Source: Candidatus Aenigmatarchaeota archaeon (GTDB lineage: Archaea; Aenigmatarchaeota; Aenigmatarchaeia; QMZP01). From it: DNA of 35,866 nt. The stretch's first letter is position 1. Every line of letters starts with the position of its first letter. The stretch spans positions 65,617-101,482 of the forward strand of contig JADHWJ010000002.1 in assembly GCA_016783545.1 (NCBI GenBank), written 5' to 3'. The notes under the pieces are model-generated. The model had not been told where the DNA came from and made no database searches. It was given only the letters and a program-made list of their open reading frames with translations. Below are positions 1 to 9,362 of the stretch, one piece after another. Made by a program: the position numbers and the translations under genes.

Positions 1-16
1 TCTAATATACCAATGT

Positions 17-454
17 TTAAATCACCTTGTTAGCAGCTACAGTCCCGCACACCGTATTTAGAACAACAATTTCTTTTATTGAACTAAAATCAGTAACTAT
101 ACCTTTGAGCAGAACACTTCTACCCTTCTTTAATGGGTTCTGCCTTGAGATATCTCCCTGGTCAACTTCTGTTCTCTCCAGAAGCTTGAGTCCAGAATCT
201 CCGTATAATATTATAGCGAATCCATAGATATTCGTATTACCTCTATTGGTAACTTTAGCAATTAATTTATCATTTCCTAATTCATTGAAGCTTACAGATT
301 CTATTGTATAATATGTATTCGTTGCACATGAAACATCTGATTGACCTGTTCCCTCTTTTACTATTTGTATCATCCCGGTTGATAGAGAGATGCCAATAGA
401 AATAGATATTGCAATAAGAATAACTACAGCGATCAGTGGAGAAAAACCTTTCAT
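17..454 (-). CDS. archaeal type IV pilin-like protein
   Basis: N-terminus MKGFSPLIAVVILIAISISIGISLSTG is typical of archaeal pilin N-terminal class III signal/hydrophobic segments. Confidence 0.75.
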   Translation of the reverse strand: MKGFSPLIAVVILIAISISIGISLSTGMIQIVKEGTGQSDVSCATNTYYTIESVSFNELGNDKLIAKVTNRGNTNIYGFAIILYGDSGLKLLERTEVDQGDISRQNPLKKGRSVLLKGIVTDFSSIKEIVVLNTVCGTVAANKVI

Positions 455-492
455 GATTATATTTAGCTTGGATTTTTAATAAAGTTTCTCAA

Positions 493-1359
493 TTACATCA
501 AAGCTGCGTGTGGGCTAAGTGCAATAGCCATTGAGAATATTGTGTAACCAATTGCTATCAAAAATACAGAATGTTTCAGACCTGAAATAAAGCTACCTTC
601 TGCGAGTTTTCCTGTGACCAGTCCTGCAAAAAAGCCCTGTATGATGATAAACCACAAAAAGCTTTGTCCATATGCCTCTATAGGCATACCGCCACCCATA
701 GGACCTCCTGTTGTCATCTCTTCAATTGGCATCAGCATGGGCAAAAGAAAAATCTGCAGTATAACAAGTATGAAAATAAAAACAAAGTATATGAGATAGG
801 AAGTGAATATCTGTGAAAATATGCTACTCTTTCTCTCTTTCTTTATTCTATTTATCAACCTCAAAGAACTGGAAACAGATGAAAGTGTTTTTGCAACCTC
901 TCCACCAACCTTATAGGTTTCTATTATTGTTGCAATAGATCTTTTTATGGGAACTGATCTAGTCTTTGTTGCAAGCATGCTTAAAGCCTTTCCAAATGGA
1001 ATACCCCAATCAACTTGTGCAGCTAGTTTGTTTACATATGGATTCAATGAAAGATAATCATTTTTGGATGAGTGCTTTAGAGCTAGTGGCAGGTTCATTC
1101 CGGATTTTATACTCTCACTTAGATCATATGTAAAATTTATGAATTGCTCTTCCATCACTGTTCTTTTTCTATATTCCGCATAGAAGTGCCAGAAACTTGG
1201 AATAAATGCAATCAAACCTCCCATGAGGTTTATGAGAGGAGATACAAGAGCCATTGATTTTGGAAGAAGAAGCATATTAAGAACTATTATCAAAATGCCT
1301 GCAAAGACGCTTATAAATTCAGTTTTATATTTTTTATATTTCAGGGACTTGAGGTTCAT
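493..1359 (-). CDS. type II secretion F / TadC-like membrane protein (pilus assembly platform)
   Basis: 288 aa with T2SSF-like segment (SGMNLPLALKHSS...GGEVAKTLSSVSSSLR) and several TM segments; next to a pilin-like gene. Confidence 0.7.
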   Translation of the reverse strand: MNLKSLKYKKYKTEFISVFAGILIIVLNMLLLPKSMALVSPLINLMGGLIAFIPSFWHFYAEYRKRTVMEEQFINFTYDLSESIKSGMNLPLALKHSSKNDYLSLNPYVNKLAAQVDWGIPFGKALSMLATKTRSVPIKRSIATIIETYKVGGEVAKTLSSVSSSLRLINRIKKERKSSIFSQIFTSYLIYFVFIFILVILQIFLLPMLMPIEEMTTGGPMGGGMPIEAYGQSFLWFIIIQGFFAGLVTGKLAEGSFISGLKHSVFLIAIGYTIFSMAIALSPHAALM

Positions 1360-1400
1360 ATATAACTATTATAGTAAGTTTCTAATAAGAATTTAGGTAG

Positions 1401-1652
1401 TTATTTCTTTTTCTTCTTTTTGCTTTTTAGTTTTGGCAGTCTCATTAAGAACCCGCAATTTTCACATTTGATGTTAAAAGGTCTTTTCCATTCCTTTACA
1501 ACATGCCTTTTATCTGAACATTCAGGGCATTCATAGTCAGCTTCAGCATCGTCAGAGTTTACTCTTACAAGAACCCTTATCTTTCCTTTATTCTCTTCCC
1601 CTGCTTTATTGGGAATTGTTCTATTTGTTACATATTTAAATCGTCTTTCCAT
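1401..1652 (-). CDS. small zinc-ribbon protein with poly-Lys tail
   Basis: 83 aa with CPEC...CENC pairs and C-terminal KSKKKKKK. Confidence 0.65.
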   Translation of the reverse strand: MERRFKYVTNRTIPNKAGEENKGKIRVLVRVNSDDAEADYECPECSDKRHVVKEWKRPFNIKCENCGFLMRLPKLKSKKKKKK

Positions 1653-1950
1653 AATCGATACCTTTTCTATCTTTATAACTAATATTGATTCAGAGCTTAA
1701 AAAGCTTTTGCATGGTCCTATATATTGGTTTTAGGATATATTTTACAGGGTATATTTACTCCTTAAAACCTTTATAAGCAAGATATCTTAACTATATTAT
1801 CCCTCATAGTAAAATCCAGCCTAAAAACTGTTTTTACTTTCACTTAACGTAAAGTTTCACTGGAGAATTCAGTTTCTTTCTTAGGCCTTGGAATATGTTG
1901 GTTTTCAAATTACCTGTCTGGGGTCTGTCTTTGAAATGGGGGGAACGGCG

Positions 1951-2286
1951 ATGGGGTGGAGTGAGATTCTCAACGGAACCGGACAGCTCCCTGTCGGCGG
2001 AAAAGCGTTCGTAATGGAAACCGTCCAGGAGTTCGGCGAGAAGCTATCGAAGCACCTTGAGGCTATCCGGCACTTCATACATACGTACGGTGCCCGCGAA
2101 CATCTCAAGATGCAGGAGGAGGAGGTTGCGACGATTTCTGTCATGACTCCAGAAGCCCTTTTCAAGTGGGTCATGGCCAACCTCACGATGGAACGGATGA
2201 CAAACGAAGTCAAGAGCCAGCTGGCCAAGGCCTGGTTACTGGTTCTTCGGTGGAGAATCACCAAGAGATTTCTGGAAGCTCAATAG
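1951..2286 (+). CDS. hypothetical protein in GC-rich island (ORF can extend to a TTG at 1888)
   Basis: open frame; ATG at 1951 preceded by gggggaac; composition much richer in G+C than the flanks. Confidence 0.5.
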   Translation: MGWSEILNGTGQLPVGGKAFVMETVQEFGEKLSKHLEAIRHFIHTYGAREHLKMQEEEVATISVMTPEALFKWVMANLTMERMTNEVKSQLAKAWLLVLRWRITKRFLEAQ

Positions 2287-2352
2287 AAAGGAGCAGGGCT
2301 TCTATACCGGGCTGGTAACGATTCCATAGGCTTTCTTTTGAGGAGAGAAGTA

Positions 2353-3291
2353 ATGCGTTTAGGTATCTTAGAGGGTATATTTGGCCGAAGAGGAGAAGAC
2401 TCAGCGGAAGGAGAATCGGCTGTACCAGAGCATTTGAGAGCTTTGGTGGAGGCCCTTGAAGGTTCAATGGATGAGTTCGTCAAGGTCTTTGATGCAGATT
2501 TTCATCATGACTCTGGATGCCCTGTGATGCAGGCCGGCGGGTTGAGGGGCATGTTGGATCGCATCATACGAAGCAAAGATGCCATGTCAAGGGCTTTCCC
2601 ACAGGACGGCGACATGATGGTTCTTGGGTGCAATCTTGGTGAAGAACCCAGCGATGACACCGTCGTTCTGAACGTTCCTGCACCGCCATGGGTTCGGGAG
2701 TACTTCGAGATCCTGGATAGTGAGTCCACGACCGAGCACATGGCTGCCAACGCTAGTGGAATGGCGAAGATCCTTAGCGGCGACCAGTCCGGATTCGATG
2801 AGCTCTGTTCTCATTGGACAGATGCAATGTCCGAGATAGCGACCCGAATACAAAGGGACCTGTTGGATCAGGCCGCTGGACTTAGTGATGGCGACGCATC
2901 TCCTGAGGCAGCCGAGCTCAATACAATCGTTGAAATGAGTTCGGCCGAATTCCTTGGTTTCGTTGTCGATTTGCTCGGCGAGGAGGAGTTGGCGATCGAG
3001 AGCGAGTTACTTAAGAGGAATGTCGCTGAACTCAGATCTATGTGCAGTTCTACTATCACAAGCATTAATGGCAGTCTCCAAACAGGAGAGTTCGGACTCT
3101 CCCCAGAACAAGTGGAGAGAAAGGCTCAGCTTCTCAGAGAACATCCTGAGATCGCCGAGATGAGCGAACTGCCGGAACCGATCCAGATCCCTGTCGAGGA
3201 ACTCTGGAACTGGCCGGAAGCGAAGACTGACAGCGATTCCCAAGAGGATGGTGTCGATCTTCTCAGAGACGCTATAGAGGGAAGAAGGTAA
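2353..3291 (+). CDS. hypothetical acidic protein in GC-rich island
   Basis: long ORF; ATG at 2353 with AGGAG SD at 2341; composition differs from flanks. Confidence 0.65.
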   Translation: MRLGILEGIFGRRGEDSAEGESAVPEHLRALVEALEGSMDEFVKVFDADFHHDSGCPVMQAGGLRGMLDRIIRSKDAMSRAFPQDGDMMVLGCNLGEEPSDDTVVLNVPAPPWVREYFEILDSESTTEHMAANASGMAKILSGDQSGFDELCSHWTDAMSEIATRIQRDLLDQAAGLSDGDASPEAAELNTIVEMSSAEFLGFVVDLLGEEELAIESELLKRNVAELRSMCSSTITSINGSLQTGEFGLSPEQVERKAQLLREHPEIAEMSELPEPIQIPVEELWNWPEAKTDSDSQEDGVDLLRDAIEGRR

Positions 3292-3312
3292 TCGCCAGCC
3301 CGGCGATATGTG

Positions 3313-3350
3313 GAGGGAACAAAGGGGACCTAAGAAATCCCCTCCCTCTT
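3313..3350 (+). terminator. intrinsic-terminator-like hairpin closing the GC-rich island
   Basis: GAGGGA(acaaa)GGGGA-cctaagaaa-TCCCC TCCCTC followed by CTTTATAT. Confidence 0.6.
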
Positions 3351-3382
3351 TATATAGTCATTTAAACGGGATATAGATAAAA

Positions 3383-6340
3383 TTAATTTCCATAAGTTTT
3401 CCTGTAAAGTTCTGTACTTTCTAGTGCTTTTACATCCCTTTTATACAAATCGTCTTTCATCTCTTTTCCTGTCCCTTTCTTATACTCTTCAAAAGAAATG
3501 CCCTGACTTTTCTGGCTCTCATCTCTATACCATTCTGGAATAACATTGAATGTGCAGAATGGGATGATCCTTCCGTCTGTCATTGCATAATGTATGCAGC
3601 ATCTTTTAACACGCTCTATGTCATAGTTGTAGAGGTCCATAAAGTGCATCATTCCCAAAAACAATGAACTTTTATGAAATGCTCCGAGCGCCTTATAGTC
3701 ATGTTTAACCAGTGCATTGTATATGATCTTTGCCAGGCCAAAACCTTCTGGTGATTTTTTCTTGTCAATAAAAGTTCTTAACTTCCATAACATTTTTGGG
3801 CCAACAATCAATTTGCTTTTGCCTGCTTCCAGTTCTTCTGATTTCTCACCTAGATATTCCAATAAACCATCAACATCGACAAACCTTGTTATTGGAACCA
3901 TCTTTCCATTATCATTGAAAACATATGTGGCCATTCCACAACTAAAGTGCGAGCTAAGATCATACTCAGCTTTTTTTGTCAGGGCTTCTACAAACCTTGT
4001 AAAGTTTGTTAGTGTTGGTACAGGATAGAAATCGTTTTTATCTATCTCTCCACCTGTTTGTTCTTGAAGCCTGTCCAAAAGGTCAGGTATTGTTATTCTC
4101 ATTTTCTCTCTTTCAGCCTTTGAAACCCTTCCCACAAGACTCACCGGCTGCATGTTAACACCCCTTACAACATCATTGTTTCTGAAACCAAATCTCACTA
4201 TATCACCAATTTCATGATCATTTACACCTTTTATAACAGTTGGTACAAGAACAGCACCCATTCCTGTTTTTCTACAGTTATTAAGAACACCTGGAATCTC
4301 CCAGTGGTTCTTTGGGTTTGTTTTTGCAGACACGCCATCAAAGCTTAAGTAGAGTGTGTTTATACCAGCAGCTCTTACTTTCTGTGCCAGTTCCAAATCC
4401 CTTGAAATATGCGTACCGTTTGTGTTCAGTTGGATATGGTCAACACCATTTTTTTTGCAGATATTTATTATATCAACAATATCTTTTCTAAGACAGGGTT
4501 CGCCTCCTGTAAGCTGAACTGCGTTGCAAGGTACGGGTTTTTCAGCCTTTAATGTTTTCACCATTTCCTTTATCTGCTCTAATGTTGGTTCATATACGTA
4601 ACCCATTCTTCCAGCATAGAAAAAGCAATTACTTATTAGGATACCATCACCAGCTATAAAGGAGTGTGAATTATCTTCTACCTCTAAATCATATACAAAT
4701 TGTTCTTTATCTTCAAATTCTTCTATGGATTTTATTTTATCTAGAATAAAATCCCCGTTAACAATGAGTTTTGTACCTCTTCTTGGAGAAAGGTTTTCTA
4801 ATTTTTTTAAATGTGATGGTTTTAGATTTAGTTTATCAATTATAGAAATCATATCTTCACCACCCATATATAATTTATACAAAGTATTCGTATTTGATAA
4901 TGGATTATTTTTCATTGACATTTTGTGAATTCTATTTTTTATCCCCAATGTTGAAAGAAGCTTTGATGTATCTGAAACAAGTTTTCTTGATACAGTTCCT
5001 ATACCAATTGAGGCACATCTTTCACCTCTTATTACATACCCATCACCATTTATTATACCTTCGAGCATTGCAATTCTTGATTGTTCATCAAAAGAACCAA
5101 AATTGATAGGAAGCCTTTTGTTATGTGCACCAGCTGGTATGTTGAGAACAAATCTAAAAATAAGATAAAGGATTTTATTACCAACATTTATCTGCTCAGC
5201 CTTGTTTTTAGTTTCAATTACTGTATATGTTAAATTTAATTTTTTCAATGAAGTTTCAATTTCATTTCTGACATATACATCTTTACACGTAAACCAAATA
5301 TTTTGTTTTGAATAATGTCCATCTGTTATGAAATATCCCATGAGTTTGGATAAATCTGATGTTATTTTTAATTCCCTTTCAAAGTTATATTTTTTAGCAT
5401 CAACACCAAATTTTACACCGTTTGCTTTAATATTCGCATTCTTCATGAATTTATAAAAATAATTCAATGGCATTGTATTTTTACTTTTCCATGAATACAT
5501 CAGTGACTTATTAAAACCAAATTTCTCTGAAAAAATATCAATTCTATCTATCTCTGAAAAATATTCAGTTATATTTCTAACATATATATGCTTCATTTCA
5601 TTTTTTGGGAGATTCCTAAAAGATTCTAATATATCTATTTTAATTCCTTTTCCAGCCTCCATATTACCTACAGTAAAAGCCGTTTCACCAATATTTGCAT
5701 TCTTTTTAAGTAAATTTTCCCCTGATTTTACAATAAATTTATGATCAATTGTTGTTGTTATCTCTTTGCCTGTTTCAGTTTTAACTTTTATAAATTTACC
5801 ATTATATCTCCTTCTAAATAACTTATTTACTTTTGTCCAGATGATTTTCCCATTTTTCATTGTCATTACTTCTATATTTTTTGGTTCTGAAAATACTCCC
5901 AACTTTCCAATTTTCTTGATATTCTTATTAAGCCATTTATCTATAAAATTTCCAATTTTGACAGTAGAAACTTTTCCATTATCTTTTACTAGTATTTCTT
6001 CGTTGCTTGGAAGGCAATACCAGCAGGTAAGATCGCATCTATTTGTGACAACAATATTGGCCAACGCTGTCTGGGACTTATGTATCTTGCAAAGTCCGCA
6101 ATCCTTTGGACATATAGGAGCATCCTTTTCCATGTTCGGATTTTCTATTCCTTTTCCATCATGTGCGAATCTCTCTGCTTTTTTGTAAAGATCATAATCA
6201 CTCCAGTAAACTTCTTCTACTTCGCCATGCTCAGGGCAGTTTTTAGAGATAAATACCTTTCCATCCCTTTCAAATATAGTCGCAGGAATAATCTTCTTGC
6301 ATTCAGGGCATAGGCTCGAAGTTTTGGATATTTCTTTCAT
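3383..6340 (-). CDS. radical SAM protein of the tetraether lipid synthase (Tes/MJ0619-like) type, intein-containing precursor
   Basis: NRCDLTCWY//CFFYAGRMGYVYEP restores CX3CX2C; QLTGGEPCLRKD; N-terminal CPEC/CPEHGEVEEVYWSDYDLYKKAERF and CPKDCGLCKIH resemble the MJ0619 family. Confidence 0.8.
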   Translation of the reverse strand: MKEISKTSSLCPECKKIIPATIFERDGKVFISKNCPEHGEVEEVYWSDYDLYKKAERFAHDGKGIENPNMEKDAPICPKDCGLCKIHKSQTALANIVVTNRCDLTCWYCLPSNEEILVKDNGKVSTVKIGNFIDKWLNKNIKKIGKLGVFSEPKNIEVMTMKNGKIIWTKVNKLFRRRYNGKFIKVKTETGKEITTTIDHKFIVKSGENLLKKNANIGETAFTVGNMEAGKGIKIDILESFRNLPKNEMKHIYVRNITEYFSEIDRIDIFSEKFGFNKSLMYSWKSKNTMPLNYFYKFMKNANIKANGVKFGVDAKKYNFERELKITSDLSKLMGYFITDGHYSKQNIWFTCKDVYVRNEIETSLKKLNLTYTVIETKNKAEQINVGNKILYLIFRFVLNIPAGAHNKRLPINFGSFDEQSRIAMLEGIINGDGYVIRGERCASIGIGTVSRKLVSDTSKLLSTLGIKNRIHKMSMKNNPLSNTNTLYKLYMGGEDMISIIDKLNLKPSHLKKLENLSPRRGTKLIVNGDFILDKIKSIEEFEDKEQFVYDLEVEDNSHSFIAGDGILISNCFFYAGRMGYVYEPTLEQIKEMVKTLKAEKPVPCNAVQLTGGEPCLRKDIVDIINICKKNGVDHIQLNTNGTHISRDLELAQKVRAAGINTLYLSFDGVSAKTNPKNHWEIPGVLNNCRKTGMGAVLVPTVIKGVNDHEIGDIVRFGFRNNDVVRGVNMQPVSLVGRVSKAEREKMRITIPDLLDRLQEQTGGEIDKNDFYPVPTLTNFTRFVEALTKKAEYDLSSHFSCGMATYVFNDNGKMVPITRFVDVDGLLEYLGEKSEELEAGKSKLIVGPKMLWKLRTFIDKKKSPEGFGLAKIIYNALVKHDYKALGAFHKSSLFLGMMHFMDLYNYDIERVKRCCIHYAMTDGRIIPFCTFNVIPEWYRDESQKSQGISFEEYKKGTGKEMKDDLYKRDVKALESTELYRKTYGN
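4628..6016 (-). other. intein (463 aa) with LAGLIDADG endonuclease domain, inserted in radical SAM CX3CX2C motif
   Basis: Block A CLPSNEEILV; LMGYFITDGH and LEGIINGDGYV LAGLIDADG motifs; C-terminal YDLEVEDNSHSFIAGDGILISN followed by Cys+1. Confidence 0.92.
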
Positions 6341-6440
6341 ATAAAATATTATATTTTTATATTTATAAACTTTTAATAGTTTTAAAAAGTATTAAATACT
6401 TATTTAAATGTATTATAACTAAATATAATTTGTGATATAT

Positions 6441-6677
6441 ATGGCAAAGGTAAGCGTATTCAGCACACCTGCATGTTCTTGGTGTGTTAAGTTAAAGGAA
6501 TGGCTAAAACAGCAAAAAATAGAATTCGAAGACATAGATGTATCAGTTGACCAAGAAAAAGCAAAGTATATGGTTGAAAAAACAGGTCAAATGAGCGTGC
6601 CTGTAACAGAGATTGATGGAGAATTTGTTATTGGTTTTGATATAGAAAAACTAAAAGAACTCTTGAAAATAAAATGA
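6441..6677 (+). CDS. glutaredoxin/NrdH-like redoxin (CSWC)
   Basis: VFSTPACSWCVKLKEWLKQQKIEFEDIDVS...VPVTEIDGEFVIGFD. Confidence 0.85.
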   Translation: MAKVSVFSTPACSWCVKLKEWLKQQKIEFEDIDVSVDQEKAKYMVEKTGQMSVPVTEIDGEFVIGFDIEKLKELLKIK

Positions 6678-7144
6678 TACATATGACAGAATCAGAGAAT
6701 ATAAAAAATAAAATATACTCAATATTCTCAGATGTTGCCACGTCAATCGGTTATTCACCTCTACATGGAAAGATAATTGGTGTACTTCTTGTTAAGAATA
6801 AATCACTGAGTCTTCAGGAGATTGCAGAAGAGACAGGATATTCTTCTTCAATGATAAGCCTGAGCCTTGACCTTTTGGATGTTATTGGGATAATTAAACG
6901 GGTAAAGAAAACTGGTGACAGGAAGCTCTATATAAAACTCTCTGGAGATCTTTTGGAATGCCTAAAAAAAGCAATTATAATAAAACTGGAAAAGGGAATA
7001 GATACAGCACTGTCTGATTTTGAGACAGAGAGGAAAAAATTAAATGAGAAAGATCCTGCTCTGAAGACAATTGAAACACTTGAAAGAGAAATCAAAAGAA
7101 TGGAAAAATATGTAAAATTGTTATCCAATATAAGATTACCTTGA
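6674..7144 (+). CDS. GbsR/MarR-like HTH transcriptional regulator
   Basis: SLSLQEIAEETGYSSSMISLSLDLLDVIGIIKRVKKTGDRKLYIKLSGD; start overlaps upstream stop (ATGA). Confidence 0.75.
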   Translation: MIHMTESENIKNKIYSIFSDVATSIGYSPLHGKIIGVLLVKNKSLSLQEIAEETGYSSSMISLSLDLLDVIGIIKRVKKTGDRKLYIKLSGDLLECLKKAIIIKLEKGIDTALSDFETERKKLNEKDPALKTIETLEREIKRMEKYVKLLSNIRLP

Positions 7145-7173
7145 ATATTTAAAATTTAGATGCAATTATAAAA

Positions 7174-7695
7174 ATGCGAATAGCTGTCATAGGTACACAC
7201 TCTACAGGAAAAACAGAATTTTGCAAAGAAATTTATGATCAATTATCAAAAACAAAAAAAGTGGGATTTGTTTCTGAACTAACAAGAAAATGTCCATTTC
7301 CTATAAATGAAAATACAAGTATAAAGGCACAGCTATGGATACTGGCAAACCAGATAAAAGAGGAGCAAGAGAAGGAAGATCAGAACGATGTTGTTATATG
7401 TGATAGAGGTCTTGTTGATCATTTCATTTACCTAATAAGGAAGTTTCCTGAATATGGTGAACTTCTTTCAAAATTCATAACAGAATATTCAAAAGGCTAT
7501 GATATTATTTTTAAAACAGAAATAGACGAAACAAAACCAATAATCGATGACGGTTTCAGATCAATAGATTCTTCTTTTAGAAAAGAGATTGATGATATGT
7601 TAATAGATTTTCTAAATAATCATGATATAGATCATGTACCTATTAAAAATGACCTTGATTTTGTCATGGATAAGGTGATGAAATGTCTAAAATAA
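7174..7695 (+). CDS. P-loop ATPase/kinase (NadR/AAA_28-like)
   Basis: Walker A MRIAVIGTHSTGKTEFCKEI; VVICDRGLVDHFIY. Confidence 0.7.
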   Translation: MRIAVIGTHSTGKTEFCKEIYDQLSKTKKVGFVSELTRKCPFPINENTSIKAQLWILANQIKEEQEKEDQNDVVICDRGLVDHFIYLIRKFPEYGELLSKFITEYSKGYDIIFKTEIDETKPIIDDGFRSIDSSFRKEIDDMLIDFLNNHDIDHVPIKNDLDFVMDKVMKCLK

Positions 7696-8942
7696 TAAGA
7701 AGAATACCACATGCCAATGGAAAGGGTATGGTGGATATTGACCTTACAGAATATAGGGATTTGGTAGGCACTTATCAATTCTTGAGAATGGATGAGGTGC
7801 AACAGGTTCCACTTGCATTAAGAAAATACACAGGCTGCAAGCATAGCAGAATGGAACACTGTCTTGGCACATACTATATAGCAAGAATGATATGTAACAG
7901 TGTTGGGATGGATGAGGCTACAGCACATGCTGTAAGTACATATGGATTAATACATGACATAGCACATGCTCCACTTTCTCATGTAACTGATAATGTATTA
8001 GCGATATATGGCACTGATCATAATAAAAAGAAGTTTGAGATTATTAAAGCACTTAGGGATGTATTGCCAGATGCTGATGCTGTATTGGCTGTAGCTGAAG
8101 ATGCAGAGAGTAAAAACCCCAGACATGCTGGCATTGTTAAATCAATAATAGGGGCTGACAAACTTGATTATGTGCCCAGAGATGGATTTCATTGCGGTGA
8201 AGATCTTGGAAATGAAACAGAGAGTATAATTACAAATGCTATTTTTAAGGATAATCAGTATGGCATAGATTTCTCTGCAGGAAGTTCTGTTATAAGCTTC
8301 CTTAATAGCTATTGGACTGCACACACAAAGATATACCTCCACAGAGAAGTTGAGATACCAAGGTCAATGTTCCAGAGAGCATTGTTTCTTTACATAGAAA
8401 ATCTTATAGAAAGCAAGAGGACAGAGTTTCTTGATGAAATTTTTGAAATGGATGATATAGACCTATTAAGTCTTTTACGGGGAGCAGGTACATCCAAATA
8501 TGTTATGGGAGAACTCAAAGCCGGTAGATTGCACACACCTGTAATGGCATTGAAGCTTGACGGTTATGAAGATTTTGAAGATACAGAGACAACAGTAACC
8601 ATAACAAGTTCTGAAGCAGAGGATATATGCAGTGACACAAGGACTGCATTTGAACGTTCAGAGAAGGTTGCAAAAAGCTTGGATATTGATTCTGATAATG
8701 TGATAATAACAGTATCTGATGATATTCAGAGACTTTCAAGAAAAAAGGAAAGGGGTATTGTATTGTTTAAAGGCGAAGAACAAAAATTAGCAGGTGATTT
8801 ATACCCAGCATTCTTTCAACACCTTACTGAGGAAGCAAAAAGACATTATGCTGTAAGGCTTCTGGTTCATCCTGAACATGCAGAAAAAGCAGAAGCGAAA
8901 ATAAAAGGAATGAGGCATCCTAAATCATTGCTTTTTGAATAA
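7683..8942 (+). CDS. HD-domain phosphohydrolase
   Basis: CKHSRMEHCLGTYYIARM...YGLIHDIAHAPLSHVTD; GADKLDYVPRDGFHCG. Confidence 0.88.
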   Translation: MSKIIRRIPHANGKGMVDIDLTEYRDLVGTYQFLRMDEVQQVPLALRKYTGCKHSRMEHCLGTYYIARMICNSVGMDEATAHAVSTYGLIHDIAHAPLSHVTDNVLAIYGTDHNKKKFEIIKALRDVLPDADAVLAVAEDAESKNPRHAGIVKSIIGADKLDYVPRDGFHCGEDLGNETESIITNAIFKDNQYGIDFSAGSSVISFLNSYWTAHTKIYLHREVEIPRSMFQRALFLYIENLIESKRTEFLDEIFEMDDIDLLSLLRGAGTSKYVMGELKAGRLHTPVMALKLDGYEDFEDTETTVTITSSEAEDICSDTRTAFERSEKVAKSLDIDSDNVIITVSDDIQRLSRKKERGIVLFKGEEQKLAGDLYPAFFQHLTEEAKRHYAVRLLVHPEHAEKAEAKIKGMRHPKSLLFE

Positions 8943-8950
8943 TTTGGGAA

Positions 8951-9343
8951 CTAATCAATGCAAAGAATTCCATACACCATTCCATCTTCAACAAATGCAT
9001 TGCATCCAACAACAGTTCTCTTGGAAGTACAATTACCATTGGTGTAAATAATTTCTCCTTCCTGAGCCTTGTCATAGTCTTCATCTGATAGGTCAGCTAC
9101 ACAACGTCCCTGACATTCACTGGAATCTGAGCATTCTTTTCCAGCATCTGAAGCAGGATAATTGCAGGATGGTGTTGCATCCAGGCCAATTCTTCCCCAT
9201 CTACCACCTTTGGCTTCGCAGGCTATCTTCAGGGGGTTTTGATCCAAATTTTCAGACACTTCTGGACTTATATATGCAGATAAGCTAATTCCAACTATAA
9301 ATATAATAAAGACGATCAAAAAATAATAATATTCTCTTTTCAT
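8951..9343 (-). CDS. secreted/membrane-anchored Cys-rich hypothetical protein
   Basis: start MKREYYYFLIVFIIFIVGISLSAYIS then Cys-rich ectodomain (KECSDSSECQGRCVAD). Confidence 0.6.
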   Translation of the reverse strand: MKREYYYFLIVFIIFIVGISLSAYISPEVSENLDQNPLKIACEAKGGRWGRIGLDATPSCNYPASDAGKECSDSSECQGRCVADLSDEDYDKAQEGEIIYTNGNCTSKRTVVGCNAFVEDGMVYGILCID

Positions 9344-9362
9344 ATATCTATATTGGGATAGG

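Noticed and set aside
2258-3243. Several antisense ORFs in the GC-rich island
   Set aside because: High GC lowers stop frequency; the plus-strand ORFs have SDs and a shared terminator
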